A stretch of 64,000 nt of DNA from Bacteroidales bacterium (lineage in GTDB: Bacteria; Bacteroidota; Bacteroidia; Bacteroidales; Marinilabiliaceae). Made by a program: the position numbers and the translations under genes. The stretch is taken from assembly GCA_003249255.1 (NCBI GenBank), contig QKJP01000036.1, forward strand, positions 124,001 through 188,000, written 5' to 3'. The first letter of the stretch is position 1; the number at the start of each line of letters is the position of its first letter. The notes beneath the pieces are model-generated. The model did not search any database. It was not told the DNA's origin and was given only the letters and a program-made list of their open reading frames with translations. Positions 44,438-53,475 of the stretch are shown piece after piece.

Positions 44438-45193
44438 TTAAAACCTCTTATGCTTTAACACAAAGGATAAAAATCGCCATCCAATGGGAATGTGGTGGTA
44501 TATTGTGGGGATCATTCCAAAATGCTCCATCATTATTCTAAAACGTTCTTTTAGCCCCGGAATAATGTTCTGTTTGGTAATGCCCCCATCTAAAAATTTC
44601 GAAAGAGTTTGCTTGGTATTTTTTACCTTTTGGGCTTTTTTTAAGGCCAATAAGCACCATTCAAAATCAGCTGAAAACTGGTATTTTAAATTATACCATT
44701 GTGCAATTTCTCTTTTCACCAATATGGATTGATGACTGACTAGCATTCCGTTTTTAAAATCTTTCCAGCTAAGGGTGTTGGGTGGTTTTAAACGTCTGTC
44801 TCCAATGGTGTTACCTTTCAAATCTATCATAACTGTATCCCCATAGTATACATCTGCATAAGGAAAAGTATCATTCTTGATGAGGGATGAAATGGTTGTT
44901 GAATCATATATCTCATCACCGGAATTTATGAACCATAAATAATCGCCACTAGCCATTCTAATGCCTTTATTCATAGCATCGTATAAACCCTCGTCGGGTT
45001 CGCTCACCCATTTGCTTACAACGTTTTTATAGTGTTTAATGATGCTTACTGTGTTATCCGTAGAAGCTCCATCAACAATTATGTATTCAAGGTTTGGATA
45101 GTCTTGGCATTCGATGCTTTGAATGGTTTTTTCAAGCGTGACTTCCCCATTAAATACGATGGTGATGATTGATATTGTAGGAAGAGTTAACAT
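44438..45193 (-). CDS. Family 2 glycosyltransferase
   Basis: The 251-residue GT-A enzyme has the GT2 motifs IITIVFNGEVTLEKTIQSI, VDGASTDNTVSII (nucleotide-sugar-binding DxS/D), YLWFINSGDEIYD (DxD-like) and the acceptor-side HQSILVKRE. Its sugar and acceptor are unknown. It sits one base after the GT-B gene on the same strand (46460-45195), so they are cotranscribed and probably act on the same surface glycan. Confidence 0.85.
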   Translation of the reverse strand: MLTLPTISIITIVFNGEVTLEKTIQSIECQDYPNLEYIIVDGASTDNTVSIIKHYKNVVSKWVSEPDEGLYDAMNKGIRMASGDYLWFINSGDEIYDSTTISSLIKNDTFPYADVYYGDTVMIDLKGNTIGDRRLKPPNTLSWKDFKNGMLVSHQSILVKREIAQWYNLKYQFSADFEWCLLALKKAQKVKNTKQTLSKFLDGGITKQNIIPGLKERFRIMMEHFGMIPTIYHHIPIGWRFLSFVLKHKRF

Positions 45194-45194
45194 T

Positions 45195-46460
45195 TTATTT
45201 GTTTAATGCAGCTTCGTAAACTTTTAAGTAGGCAGCCGCTACAACTTTTTCAGAATAAGCATTAAGCGCTTTTTGTCGTGCATTTTTACTTATTTCATTT
45301 AAGTCCTCCAGAAATAAGGCCTTGTACATTTTATCAGCCAAACTGGTTGAATTTTTGACTTCAGCCAAAAATCCATTGTATCCGTGACTTATCATTTCCG
45401 GTACACCTCCAATGCTAAAGCCGGCAACCGGTGTGCCACATGATAATGCTTCCATTACAGTATTTGGTAAGTTATCTTGAAGAGAAGGTAAAACATATAA
45501 ATCCGCAGCATTATACAAATCGATGATGGTGCTTCTTTTTTTTACAAAGTTAAACGCATGAGTTTTAAATGGTAAATGACTTGAAGTCTTTTCGCTCATT
45601 TGCCCAAAAAAGATAAGTTCTACTTGATTTGCAGAATCCGGGTAGTTGAGTTGTAAATAGTTCAAGGCTTCGATGAAATACCTAATGCCTTTTCGTTGAT
45701 CTTCAACTTTAGCTGCGCCAAATAAAATGAGTTTTTTGTCTGTAGGTAGGTTTAAATTTATGCGTGCGGTATTTTTATCTTTAGGAGCGTAGCTGTTGGT
45801 GTCAATTGGATTAGGAATGTTGTAGAAATTCATACCCCTCAATAATTTACTTTCTTGAGCAAGAGTTCTTAACCACTTACTGCAAGCTACCACAGAAAGC
45901 TCATTGGAATTATATATTTTTCTTTTTTGAGCAAATATCTGTGATGATAGATCATTTTTACCCGGTTTCTTAAGGAAAGGGCAAAATGCACAGGACTCTA
46001 AAAATTCGTGACAATCTCCTGCGTAATGGCAGCCTCCTGTAAAAGCCCACATGTCATGTTGTGTCCAGATAATTGGTTTACCCAGGGCAAATAATTTTGA
46101 TAAGGAATCTAAGGATAAAAAGCCTTGATTGATCCAATGGAGGTGTATTACATCTGCCTCTTGCACCAGTGGGTGATTGGATATGTCTATGCCGGTATTT
46201 GCAGGTGAAAATCCAAATCTGATTTGCGCATTTTTTTCATGCGGTAAAAAGTACAGTCGTTCACCTACAAACCTTCCAAAAGCTTTAGTGCGGTGTACAT
46301 ATCCTTCTCCAATGGCATATACCCCTTCTTCACCTCGTTTTAAATCTTGAACTAACAGCTTCGAATCGATGCCATTACGACGTAGGGCACGGTTTAGACG
46401 GTTGGCTGCAACTGCTGCTCCGCCACCTGAATCTGTTTTATTTATGAGAAGGACTTTCAA
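45195..46460 (-). CDS. Family 4-type (GT-B) glycosyltransferase
   Basis: From the TTG at 46460 the 421-residue protein starts MKVLLINKTDSGGGAAVAA, the usual N-terminus. An ATG at 46505 would add 15 residues but lies upstream of a TACATTTG -7 box (46485-46492), so the TTG start is favoured. The GT-B fold shows an N-terminal glycine-rich loop, a cysteine cluster typical of a subgroup (GGCHYAGDCHEFLESCAFCP) and the C-terminal nucleotide-sugar site VLPSLQDNLPNTVMEALSCG with the E-x7-E pattern. It lies just upstream of the GT2 gene, with a one-base gap. The donor sugar is unknown. Confidence 0.85.
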   Translation of the reverse strand: MKVLLINKTDSGGGAAVAANRLNRALRRNGIDSKLLVQDLKRGEEGVYAIGEGYVHRTKAFGRFVGERLYFLPHEKNAQIRFGFSPANTGIDISNHPLVQEADVIHLHWINQGFLSLDSLSKLFALGKPIIWTQHDMWAFTGGCHYAGDCHEFLESCAFCPFLKKPGKNDLSSQIFAQKRKIYNSNELSVVACSKWLRTLAQESKLLRGMNFYNIPNPIDTNSYAPKDKNTARINLNLPTDKKLILFGAAKVEDQRKGIRYFIEALNYLQLNYPDSANQVELIFFGQMSEKTSSHLPFKTHAFNFVKKRSTIIDLYNAADLYVLPSLQDNLPNTVMEALSCGTPVAGFSIGGVPEMISHGYNGFLAEVKNSTSLADKMYKALFLEDLNEISKNARQKALNAYSEKVVAAAYLKVYEAALNK

Positions 46461-46484
46461 AAGAATTTTTGCTGTATTAATGCT

Positions 46485-46492
46485 CAAATGTA
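46485..46492 (-). promoter_or_regulatory. -7 element of the minus-strand glycosyltransferase pair
   Basis: Minus-strand TACATTTG matches TAnnTTTG and lies 24 bases upstream of the TTG start at 46460. It falls inside the longer annotation that an ATG at 46505 would give. Confidence 0.5.
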
Positions 46493-46625
46493 ATAAATAA
46501 ATCACTTATTTCTTCCGGAAAAAGTTGGAAGGATTTTATATTGCTTTGATTATTTGACATAAATTTAAAGATTGGGTTGGACAAAGTATACTCTTGGGTG
46601 CTTACCATTATTCTTTATTCTTTTA

Positions 46626-46633
46626 TATCTTTG
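46626..46633 (+). promoter_or_regulatory. -7 element upstream of the flippase gene
   Basis: TATCTTTG is a perfect consensus ending 17 bases before the flippase ATG at 46651. The -33 box is not clear. Confidence 0.5.
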
Positions 46634-46650
46634 GGAGCAGATAAAAAATT

Positions 46651-48105
46651 ATGTCATCAGCCTTATTTAAGCAATCTACCATCTACAGCATTGGGAATGT
46701 GTTTCGAAAGCTTAGTGGTTTGGCTATTATGCCTTTAGTAAAACTCTATTTGTCCAATGATGAAATAGGGGTGTGGATATTGCTTGAAACCCTGTTTATG
46801 TTTGTCATGGTGATTTCTGCTTTGGGGGTGAAGAGTGGTTTTGCTCGATGGTATTATGAAATGAAAAATGAAAGTGATCGCAAAGCCTTGTTTTTTACGA
46901 GTTATACTTTTAATCTTTTTACCTCGGCATTATTTGTGATTCTATTTGGAGGGCTTTTGTTAGGTTTTTCGTTCGAAATCCTCAAATATAATGTTTCAAC
47001 AAATTTAGTTTTGGTTTTTTTGTTTGCCGGCTTATTTCGATTGTTTCACGAAGTGCCATTTATTCTTCTAAAGCTTCAGCAAAAAGCGACTATCCAAACC
47101 GGGCATTTGTCATTAAACATAACCCTGTTAGTAGGTTTTACTTATCTGTTTCTTCAATTTTTCCAATTAGGGTTTATAGGTGTATATTGGGCTCAGTTAT
47201 GTGCTAATGTCATCACTTTTTTGTTCTTATTACCTTATTCTTTTAAAAATAGTCGGGTTAAATTTCTCGGATCATATTTAAAGGATATGATGCAATATGG
47301 TTTACCCCTTGCCATATCTGGTTTCTTGACGGTTGTTCTTAACCTTAGCGATCGTTTGATTATTAATCAATTTTATAATCCTGCCGAAGCAGGTAATTTT
47401 GGCTATGCTGTCAAAGTAGCCAATCTTTTAGAAATGATTGTTATTACCTCTTTTATTACCGCCTATACATATCATTATTTTAAGACATTGGATCAGTCGG
47501 ATAATCACAAAGAGTTTAATCAAATTCAGCGCTCATTCCTTTTGATTCTTTCTCTTGCCGGTTTAGGAATAACACTATTTGCAAAAGAAATTATTTATGT
47601 AATCTCTTTAGGTGATGCTTATTATCAACAAGGTATTTACATCGTTCCATTTTTGGTTTTAGGTCTTATTTTTTCTGGTTTACGTCAATACGTCGTTCTA
47701 CCATTAAATAAGCACAAACAAACAAATACCATATCTAAAGTTCTAATTCTTTCCGGTGTATTAAATATTGTGTTGAATTTCGTTTTGGTTCCTAAATATG
47801 GTAAAGACGGAGCGGCTTGGGCTACCTTAGTGGTTCAGGTTGTGGCCTTTGTTGCTTTTTATAAATTGTCTAATCGATATGAAAAGTTAGAGTTCAAGAT
47901 AACTCAGTTTGTAATTGTCATCGCTCTATGGGGAATTATTGTTTTTTTAAGTTTTTTCCTACCCCAGGGTTTTATCATTCCGATTCTCCTCAAAATTGTA
48001 TTGATAGTTTTGTTTTGCTTATCGCTAGTGCTATTTCGAATTGTAAAGGTTTCTGACTTACTTCAATTAAAAGTTACTTTGTTAGGCTTGTTGAAAAGAA
48101 AGTAA
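46651..48105 (+). CDS. Polysaccharide flippase (Wzx/MATE-like)
   Basis: The 484-residue inner-membrane protein has about 12-14 transmembrane helices and the MVF/MATE polysaccharide-transporter layout. It has an amphipathic start (SALFKQSTIYSIGNVFRKLSG) and helices throughout. It should flip lipid-linked oligosaccharide units to the periplasm for polymerisation or transfer. It begins the plus-strand operon that also holds a nitroreductase-fold protein (39-base gap), a pyruvyl transferase and a glycosyltransferase. No polymerase (Wzy) or ligase gene is visible in the window. Confidence 0.85.
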   Translation: MSSALFKQSTIYSIGNVFRKLSGLAIMPLVKLYLSNDEIGVWILLETLFMFVMVISALGVKSGFARWYYEMKNESDRKALFFTSYTFNLFTSALFVILFGGLLLGFSFEILKYNVSTNLVLVFLFAGLFRLFHEVPFILLKLQQKATIQTGHLSLNITLLVGFTYLFLQFFQLGFIGVYWAQLCANVITFLFLLPYSFKNSRVKFLGSYLKDMMQYGLPLAISGFLTVVLNLSDRLIINQFYNPAEAGNFGYAVKVANLLEMIVITSFITAYTYHYFKTLDQSDNHKEFNQIQRSFLLILSLAGLGITLFAKEIIYVISLGDAYYQQGIYIVPFLVLGLIFSGLRQYVVLPLNKHKQTNTISKVLILSGVLNIVLNFVLVPKYGKDGAAWATLVVQVVAFVAFYKLSNRYEKLEFKITQFVIVIALWGIIVFLSFFLPQGFIIPILLKIVLIVLFCLSLVLFRIVKVSDLLQLKVTLLGLLKRK

Positions 48106-48144
48106 GATTCAAATTGATAAATTTACAGATTATAAAAAAGTTGA

Positions 48145-49227
48145 ATGAGAATACTTGTAAAAAAGGTGTTATCCTATGTTGGACTTAGCGATTTGGTTTC
48201 GAAATGCTATCTCGCCCTTCAGTCATTCAGGGAGCGCTTTCAATATCTTGTTTTATATCCTTTAGTATTAAACGTACCGCTTTTGTCCAACATTTATTTT
48301 ATGTTTTCAAAGTCGTTTAGTTATGAAGCTAAACTGTTTTTATCATCGCGTCGTGATTATCTCATGAAAAAGCATAATCGAAGCGAAAACCTGTTTTTAT
48401 TACGGCGCAATATTCATCGGCTTGAAAAAGGTATCTTAATGAAAAGCCGCAAGAAAGTTTTTGCATTAGATTACATCCAAGAAACGGTAGATTTATTTTG
48501 TAATTTGGTTCAAGGGGGTCATGAAAATGAACAGATGAATTGGGCTTATGATATTTTGAAACAGTATTTTGAAGTTACCGATTCTTGTCCTCAAATTGAA
48601 ATAGCACAAGTGCGCTTCTTTGCGCTCAATTTTGAAGGTCGAAAGGTTAGTGTTTATCAACCATTTCCGATGGGTAATGTGGGGGATGAAGATTTGAAAT
48701 CTTCTTTTAAACAATTAGTTACCAAACGAAAATCGGTCAGGTATTTTAGTTTAGGGAAAATTCCACCGCGTGAATTAATGGATGAAGCCGTGGAAATGGC
48801 CGGTATGGCACCTAGTAGTTGTAATCGTCAACCCTTTGAATTCCGTATTGTAGATCATTCGGAATTGGCTCAAAAAGTACTAGCCTTAGCAGGAGGAACA
48901 ACCGGATTTGCCAATTCTATATCTGCCGTTGTTGCCGTAGTGGGTCAAATGAATGTTTCGCCTACTGTTTCTGATCGTCATTTAATGTATATTGATGGAA
49001 GTTTGGCAGCCATGAATTTTATGCTTGCCTTAGAAAGTATGAATATATCATCTTGTCCGCTTAATTGGCCAGAGGATAAAAGAAAGGATACTCAAGTGGC
49101 TAAGCTGCTATCATTACAAAAATACGAGCGTCCGATTATGCTAATCGCCTATGGATATGCTGAAGAACAAAGTATGTTAGCATGCTCCGTTCGAAAACCA
49201 ATCGATCAATTAAGACAATATAATTAA
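48145..49227 (+). CDS. Nitroreductase-family protein in the polysaccharide operon
   Basis: The 360-residue protein has an unusual N-terminal part of about 185 residues with a basic LRRNIHRLEKGILMKSRKK stretch and a hydrophobic helix. A nitroreductase-fold domain follows (about 187-350). The FMN-binding signature is visible in KRKSVRYFSLGKIPPREL, then MAPSSCNRQPFEFRIV, with a late LIAYGYAEEQ. It is wedged between flippase and pyruvyl transferase (gap of 39 bases before, 0 after). It may carry out flavin-dependent redox modification of a sugar or its precursor; that is inference. Similar enzymes appear in other surface-polysaccharide loci. Confidence 0.75.
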   Translation: MRILVKKVLSYVGLSDLVSKCYLALQSFRERFQYLVLYPLVLNVPLLSNIYFMFSKSFSYEAKLFLSSRRDYLMKKHNRSENLFLLRRNIHRLEKGILMKSRKKVFALDYIQETVDLFCNLVQGGHENEQMNWAYDILKQYFEVTDSCPQIEIAQVRFFALNFEGRKVSVYQPFPMGNVGDEDLKSSFKQLVTKRKSVRYFSLGKIPPRELMDEAVEMAGMAPSSCNRQPFEFRIVDHSELAQKVLALAGGTTGFANSISAVVAVVGQMNVSPTVSDRHLMYIDGSLAAMNFMLALESMNISSCPLNWPEDKRKDTQVAKLLSLQKYERPIMLIAYGYAEEQSMLACSVRKPIDQLRQYN

Positions 49228-50406
49228 ATGCGAAAAATATTAATTACAGGAGGAAACTTTATCAATAAGGGGGCTCAGTCTATGTTGTTTTGTTTGGTTG
49301 ATTCCTTAAAAAAGAATTACCCCACAGCAGAGGTAGTGATGATCGATATTTTCCCAACCTTACATGAAGATCAAAAGGCTCCTTATGCCTTTGGGATTGT
49401 GAATATGCACATTCGCACTTTATTAAGGATGGCTTTTCCTTTTTTAAAATTAATTGTAAGACCTAAACCCATTAGTAATCCTGAAAAAGAGATATGGCAA
49501 CATTTTGATACAGCCGACTTAGTTTTAGACATTAGTGGTTATGGGGTAAGCTCACATAATCAAAGTCCATTGTGGACCTTTGCTACCTTATTCCCGGTAA
49601 TTTTGGCAAAAAAAAGAAAGGTACCTTTTGTGTTCCTGCCTCAATCCATTGGGCCTTTTGATTTTAAGGGTTGGAAAAAAATGGTGGTTTGGCCATTAAT
49701 CAAGAAGTACTTAAAATACCCCAAGGTAATTTTTATTCGAGAACCTAAATGCAGAGAAGCTCTTTCGAAGGTAAGAACTGATGCCGGTGTAATTGATTCT
49801 TTTGACTTGGTTTTGCAATCCTCAAATCTCAATCTTGATAACATCTATAAATCTTCTTATGAAGTTGAAAATGTAGATATTAAAAAAGGCGCCATTGTGG
49901 TGATACCTAACAAACAATTAACCAAGTTGCAATCTGAAGAAACTGTTGTAAGCATTTTTGTATCGATGATAAATGCTTTAATTAACGATGGGCGTGAAGT
50001 GGTTATTGTTCGTCATTCCGCTGATGATAAAGTCTTATGTCAAAAGATATCAGACGAAGTAAATAACAACCGGTTAGGGATTGTTAATCAAGATTTAACT
50101 CCCAATCAAATCGAACATATTTTTCAACAATCATCAATGGTAATTTCCGCTCGATATCATGGATTAATTCATGCTCTAAAGCAAAAGAAACCTTGCATGG
50201 TTATCGGCTGGGCACATAAATACGAGCATGTGATGAAATCTTTTTCTTTAGAAGCTTATTATTCTGATGTTCGTGATTTATCAGACGAAAAGGCAAGCCG
50301 TATAGCATTAAAAATGCAGACTGAAATAGAAAATATTCAAGGTCGAATTAGCAGTAAACTTGATGATGTTCAGTCCTTAAACCTCTTTAAGTTTATCGAT
50401 GATTGA
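49228..50406 (+). CDS. Polysaccharide pyruvyl transferase family protein
   Basis: The 392-residue enzyme has the CsaB/WcaK-like pyruvyl-transferase fold. Marks are an N-terminal glycine-rich segment (ITGGNFINKGAQSMLF) and the conserved C-terminal SARYHGLIHALKQKKP with WAHKYEHVMKSF. It should transfer a pyruvate ketal from phosphoenolpyruvate to a sugar hydroxyl, giving the glycan negative charge. It starts immediately at the stop of the nitroreductase-like gene and overlaps the next glycosyltransferase by 8 bases, so it is an operon-internal gene. Confidence 0.88.
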   Translation: MRKILITGGNFINKGAQSMLFCLVDSLKKNYPTAEVVMIDIFPTLHEDQKAPYAFGIVNMHIRTLLRMAFPFLKLIVRPKPISNPEKEIWQHFDTADLVLDISGYGVSSHNQSPLWTFATLFPVILAKKRKVPFVFLPQSIGPFDFKGWKKMVVWPLIKKYLKYPKVIFIREPKCREALSKVRTDAGVIDSFDLVLQSSNLNLDNIYKSSYEVENVDIKKGAIVVIPNKQLTKLQSEETVVSIFVSMINALINDGREVVIVRHSADDKVLCQKISDEVNNNRLGIVNQDLTPNQIEHIFQQSSMVISARYHGLIHALKQKKPCMVIGWAHKYEHVMKSFSLEAYYSDVRDLSDEKASRIALKMQTEIENIQGRISSKLDDVQSLNLFKFIDD

Positions 50407-51310
50407 GTTAGCACCCATCGCCTTATTTGTTTATAAGCGTTTAGATCATACCATAAGTACGATTGAGGCTCTTCGAAACAATTTTTTGGCCACACAAAGT
50501 GACTTGTTTATTTTTTCAGATGCAGCAAAAGCTGTGGAAGATCAGGAAGATGTTGAGAAAGTCCGTTCCTACCTAAATGCCATTAGTGGATTTAAATCTT
50601 TAACTGTAATTAATCAATTAGAGAATAAAGGTTTAGCAAATTCGATTATTTCTGGCGTTTCATCTTTATTTGAAAGGTATTCAAAACTGATCGTTTTGGA
50701 AGATGATTTAAAAACTTCGCCCTATTTCTTGAGTTACATGAACAAAGCTTTGGATTTTTATTCGCCGGAAAACATTTGGTCCATAGCCGGCTATACACCT
50801 AATATTCCAATTTCTAATCAATACAGTTATTGTACTTATTTAGCTCATCGGAACTGTAGTTGGGGATGGGCTACTTGGAAACAGAATTGGGAAAAAACCG
50901 ACTGGGATGTCGAAGATTTTCAACAGTTTTATCGGTCTAAAAAACAAAGGGAACAGTTTGAGCGAGGTGGTAATGATTTGTCGGTGATGTTAATGAAGCA
51001 ACAACAAGGATTAATTGATTCATGGTCAATACGCTTTAATTATTCGGCCTATAAGCAAGATTTACCTTCTGTATATCCGGTTAAGTCATTAGTTGTTAAT
51101 ATGGGTGTGGATGGCAGCGGTACTAATATGAAAGTTAGTACAAAGTATTTATCGACTTTGGAAATGTCAGCTCGTGCGGTGGGTAGTTTTTGTCCCCATA
51201 ACCAGATGGTTGATACTATTCAAAAAGCATTTCGTAAATTTTATAATACATCAGTTGTGCGATGGTTGATTAATCATTATAAGTATTTTAAATACATAAC
51301 CGGATATTAG
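50399..51310 (+). CDS. Glycosyltransferase (GT-A, GNT-I/GT2-like)
   Basis: The 303-residue protein has a nucleotide-binding N-terminus (APIALFVYKRLDHTISTIEAL), the metal-binding DxD-like motif in VLEDDLKTSPYFLSYMNKAL and the aromatic signature SWGWATWKQNWEKTDWD, seen in many capsule-locus GT-A enzymes of the GNT-I/GT2 group. It overlaps the pyruvyl-transferase gene by 8 bases and closes the operon. Sugar donor and acceptor are unknown. About 126 bases of non-coding sequence follow before ftsX. Confidence 0.8.
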   Translation: MIELAPIALFVYKRLDHTISTIEALRNNFLATQSDLFIFSDAAKAVEDQEDVEKVRSYLNAISGFKSLTVINQLENKGLANSIISGVSSLFERYSKLIVLEDDLKTSPYFLSYMNKALDFYSPENIWSIAGYTPNIPISNQYSYCTYLAHRNCSWGWATWKQNWEKTDWDVEDFQQFYRSKKQREQFERGGNDLSVMLMKQQQGLIDSWSIRFNYSAYKQDLPSVYPVKSLVVNMGVDGSGTNMKVSTKYLSTLEMSARAVGSFCPHNQMVDTIQKAFRKFYNTSVVRWLINHYKYFKYITGY

Positions 51311-51413
51311 GTTTTTGATGGAAAGTATAATAGAATATGAGGCTTTTTTACAAAGATCATTGTTAAAGTTTGTTAAATACTTAACTTTGTCCCTCCAAGC
51401 TTTGGGCATTTTA

Positions 51414-51421
51414 TATTTTTG
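51414..51421 (+). promoter_or_regulatory. -7 element upstream of the ftsX cluster
   Basis: TATTTTTG matches TAnnTTTG and ends 15 bases before the ftsX ATG. A TTTG at 51386-51389 is 24 bases away, slightly too far for a clear -33 box. Confidence 0.45.
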
Positions 51422-51436
51422 CAGTAATACTACTAT

Positions 51437-52315
51437 ATGGCAAACAATAAACAGATAAACAGCGGAAAACGGCTAAGGAGCTCTTATGTTACAACAACCA
51501 TAAGTATTGCCTTGGTGTTGTTTCTCTTAGGGATTATAGGTTTGTTGATGTTAAATGCGCAGCGTTTATCCGTTTATGTTAAAGAAAACATTGGTTTTAC
51601 CGTATTGATCAAAGACAATGCGCGTGAGGCTGAAGTAAAACGTCTTGAAAAACTACTTTCAACATCTCCCTTTATCAAGTCTACTCAATATATTGATAAA
51701 GAAAGAGCTGCAAAAGAGTTAAAGGAAGAACTGGGTGAAAATTTTGTTGAGTTTCTTGGTTATAACCCCCTTTTATCTTCAATAGAAGTAAAGCTTTTTG
51801 CAGAGTATGCAAATCCGGATAGTATAGCCCCGGTTGAGAAAATGATCATGGATTTTCCACAGGTGAAAGAAGTATTGTATCAAAAGAATCTAATTCATCT
51901 CGTTCACAAAAATGTGAGGCGAATCTCTGTCGTGTTGGGTGCTTTTGCGTTGTTGTTGTTATTCATTGCCATTGCATTAATTAACAATACCATACGCTTG
52001 TCTATTTACTCAAAGCGTTTTATTATCCGCACCATGCAATTGGTAGGTGCTACCAAAGGATTTATCCGTCGACCATTTTTATGGGTAACTATGGTAAATG
52101 GGTTTGTGGGCGCTACTTTAGCCATTATCATGTTATCAGGATTGATTTATGTATCCTCACAGGAACTCGAAGGAGTAATTAGTTTTCAAAATATGAATTT
52201 GCTTATGGTTTTATTTGGCATGGTGATTCTGGCAGGGATTCTAATTACCTTTTTTGCAACCTATTTTGCAGTTAATAAATACTTAAGATTAAAAACAGAC
52301 GATTTATATTTTTAA
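51437..52315 (+). CDS. ftsX: Cell-division ABC-transporter-like permease FtsX
   Basis: The 292-residue membrane protein has four transmembrane helices (about 20-45, 170-190, 215-240, 260-285) and a periplasmic domain between the first two, the FtsX layout. With FtsE it transmits signals that switch on cell-wall hydrolases at the septum. ftsE itself is not in this window. It leads a set of four genes (DUF3098, uppP, truB, queA) conserved in this order in Bacteroidota. A -7 element lies 15 bases upstream. Confidence 0.92.
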   Translation: MANNKQINSGKRLRSSYVTTTISIALVLFLLGIIGLLMLNAQRLSVYVKENIGFTVLIKDNAREAEVKRLEKLLSTSPFIKSTQYIDKERAAKELKEELGENFVEFLGYNPLLSSIEVKLFAEYANPDSIAPVEKMIMDFPQVKEVLYQKNLIHLVHKNVRRISVVLGAFALLLLFIAIALINNTIRLSIYSKRFIIRTMQLVGATKGFIRRPFLWVTMVNGFVGATLAIIMLSGLIYVSSQELEGVISFQNMNLLMVLFGMVILAGILITFFATYFAVNKYLRLKTDDLYF

Positions 52316-52407
52316 AGACATGAAACGATCATGCAAAAAAACTAATCACAGGAGGACCTGTATATTTCCTTCTGCGTTTGGCGGCTTTGTGTGAAAATTA
52401 TAAACAG

Positions 52408-52650
52408 ATGAAAGAATCAGACAACGATCCCCAGTTTGCATTAGGCAAACAAAACTATATTCTACTAGCAATTGGTTTTGTGATAATTATTATTGGTTTT
52501 CTATTAATGATGGGTGGGCGAAGTGATGATCCCACAGTTTTCAATGAAGAAATTTTTAGTTTTCGTCGAGTTACCTTAGCACCTATCGTTGTTGTTGTTG
52601 GCTTTGTCTTTGAGATATATGCCATTATGAAAAAAACAAAATCTGAATAA
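52408..52650 (+). CDS. DUF3098 small membrane protein
   Basis: The 80-residue protein has two transmembrane helices (about 20-37 and 53-70). The ATG at 52408 is preferred to a TTG at 52378 because the longer form adds ten residues encoded by a degenerate intergenic repeat. It sits between ftsX and uppP, its usual place in Bacteroidota, and is annotated as DUF3098. Its role is unknown; the position suggests a link to cell-envelope synthesis. uppP starts 14 bases after its stop. Confidence 0.8.
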   Translation: MKESDNDPQFALGKQNYILLAIGFVIIIIGFLLMMGGRSDDPTVFNEEIFSFRRVTLAPIVVVVGFVFEIYAIMKKTKSE

Positions 52651-52664
52651 TATATCGAAATTTT

Positions 52665-53456
52665 ATGGGGGTATTAGAAGCCTTAATCCTTGGAATTATT
52701 CAAGGTCTTACTGAATTTTTGCCTGTTAGTAGCAGTGGGCATCTCGAAATTGTTAAAGCCTTGTTTGGAGGTAATGCGGTAGCCAAAGAAAGCATGTTTA
52801 TGACAGTAATGCTACACGGTGCAACTGCGTTAAGTACCATTGTTATTTTTCGAAAAGACATTATGGAGATTATTTCCGGTTTATTTCAGTTTAAATGGAA
52901 TGAACAAAAAATCTTTTCCTTAAAAATAGTTTTATCCATGATACCTGCTGCTTTTGTTGGAGTCGCTTTTTCGGATGAATTGGAACTCCTGTTTGAAGGT
53001 CAGGTATTGCTGGTTGGCTTTATGTTAGTAATAACTGCCTTGCTTTTATATTTTGCAGATAAAGCTAAAACAACCGAAAAAGGCGTTTCGTATTTAAGTG
53101 CTGTTATTATTGGAGTAGCACAAGCCATAGCCATATTACCCGGTATCTCGCGTTCAGGCGCAACTATTTCTACAACTGTATTGTTAGGAGTAGATCGGGC
53201 AAAAGCCACTCGCTTTTCTTTTTTAATGGTCGTACCTCTTATTTTAGGTAAAATGGCTAAGGATTTGTTGTCGAGTGATTTTACCGCTCAGGGAGAGGCT
53301 GTTATGCCTGTTGTGATAGGTTTTATAGCTGCATTTATTACCGGGTTAATTGCATGTACCTGGATGATTAAATTAGTTAAGAAGAGTAAGTTGACTTATT
53401 TTTCGATTTATTGTGTTGTGGTTGGATTGATTGCTATTGTAAGTCAAATGATCTAA
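52665..53456 (+). CDS. uppP: Undecaprenyl-diphosphate phosphatase
   Basis: The 263-residue inner-membrane enzyme dephosphorylates undecaprenyl diphosphate to recycle the lipid carrier for peptidoglycan and polysaccharide synthesis. Catalytic motifs are GIIQGLTEFLPVSSSGHLEI (glutamate/serine-rich) and LPGISRSGATISTTVLLG. The seven or eight transmembrane helices match BacA/UppP. It lies in the ftsX-DUF3098-uppP-truB-queA cluster, 19 bases before truB. Confidence 0.95.
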   Translation: MGVLEALILGIIQGLTEFLPVSSSGHLEIVKALFGGNAVAKESMFMTVMLHGATALSTIVIFRKDIMEIISGLFQFKWNEQKIFSLKIVLSMIPAAFVGVAFSDELELLFEGQVLLVGFMLVITALLLYFADKAKTTEKGVSYLSAVIIGVAQAIAILPGISRSGATISTTVLLGVDRAKATRFSFLMVVPLILGKMAKDLLSSDFTAQGEAVMPVVIGFIAAFITGLIACTWMIKLVKKSKLTYFSIYCVVVGLIAIVSQMI

Positions 53457-53475
53457 TGCTTGTTGGCAAGAAGGG

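Noticed and set aside
46505-46507. ATG-initiated longer form of the GT-B glycosyltransferase
   Set aside because: The -7 element at 46485-46492 lies between it and the conserved N-terminus, so the TTG at 46460 fits better.
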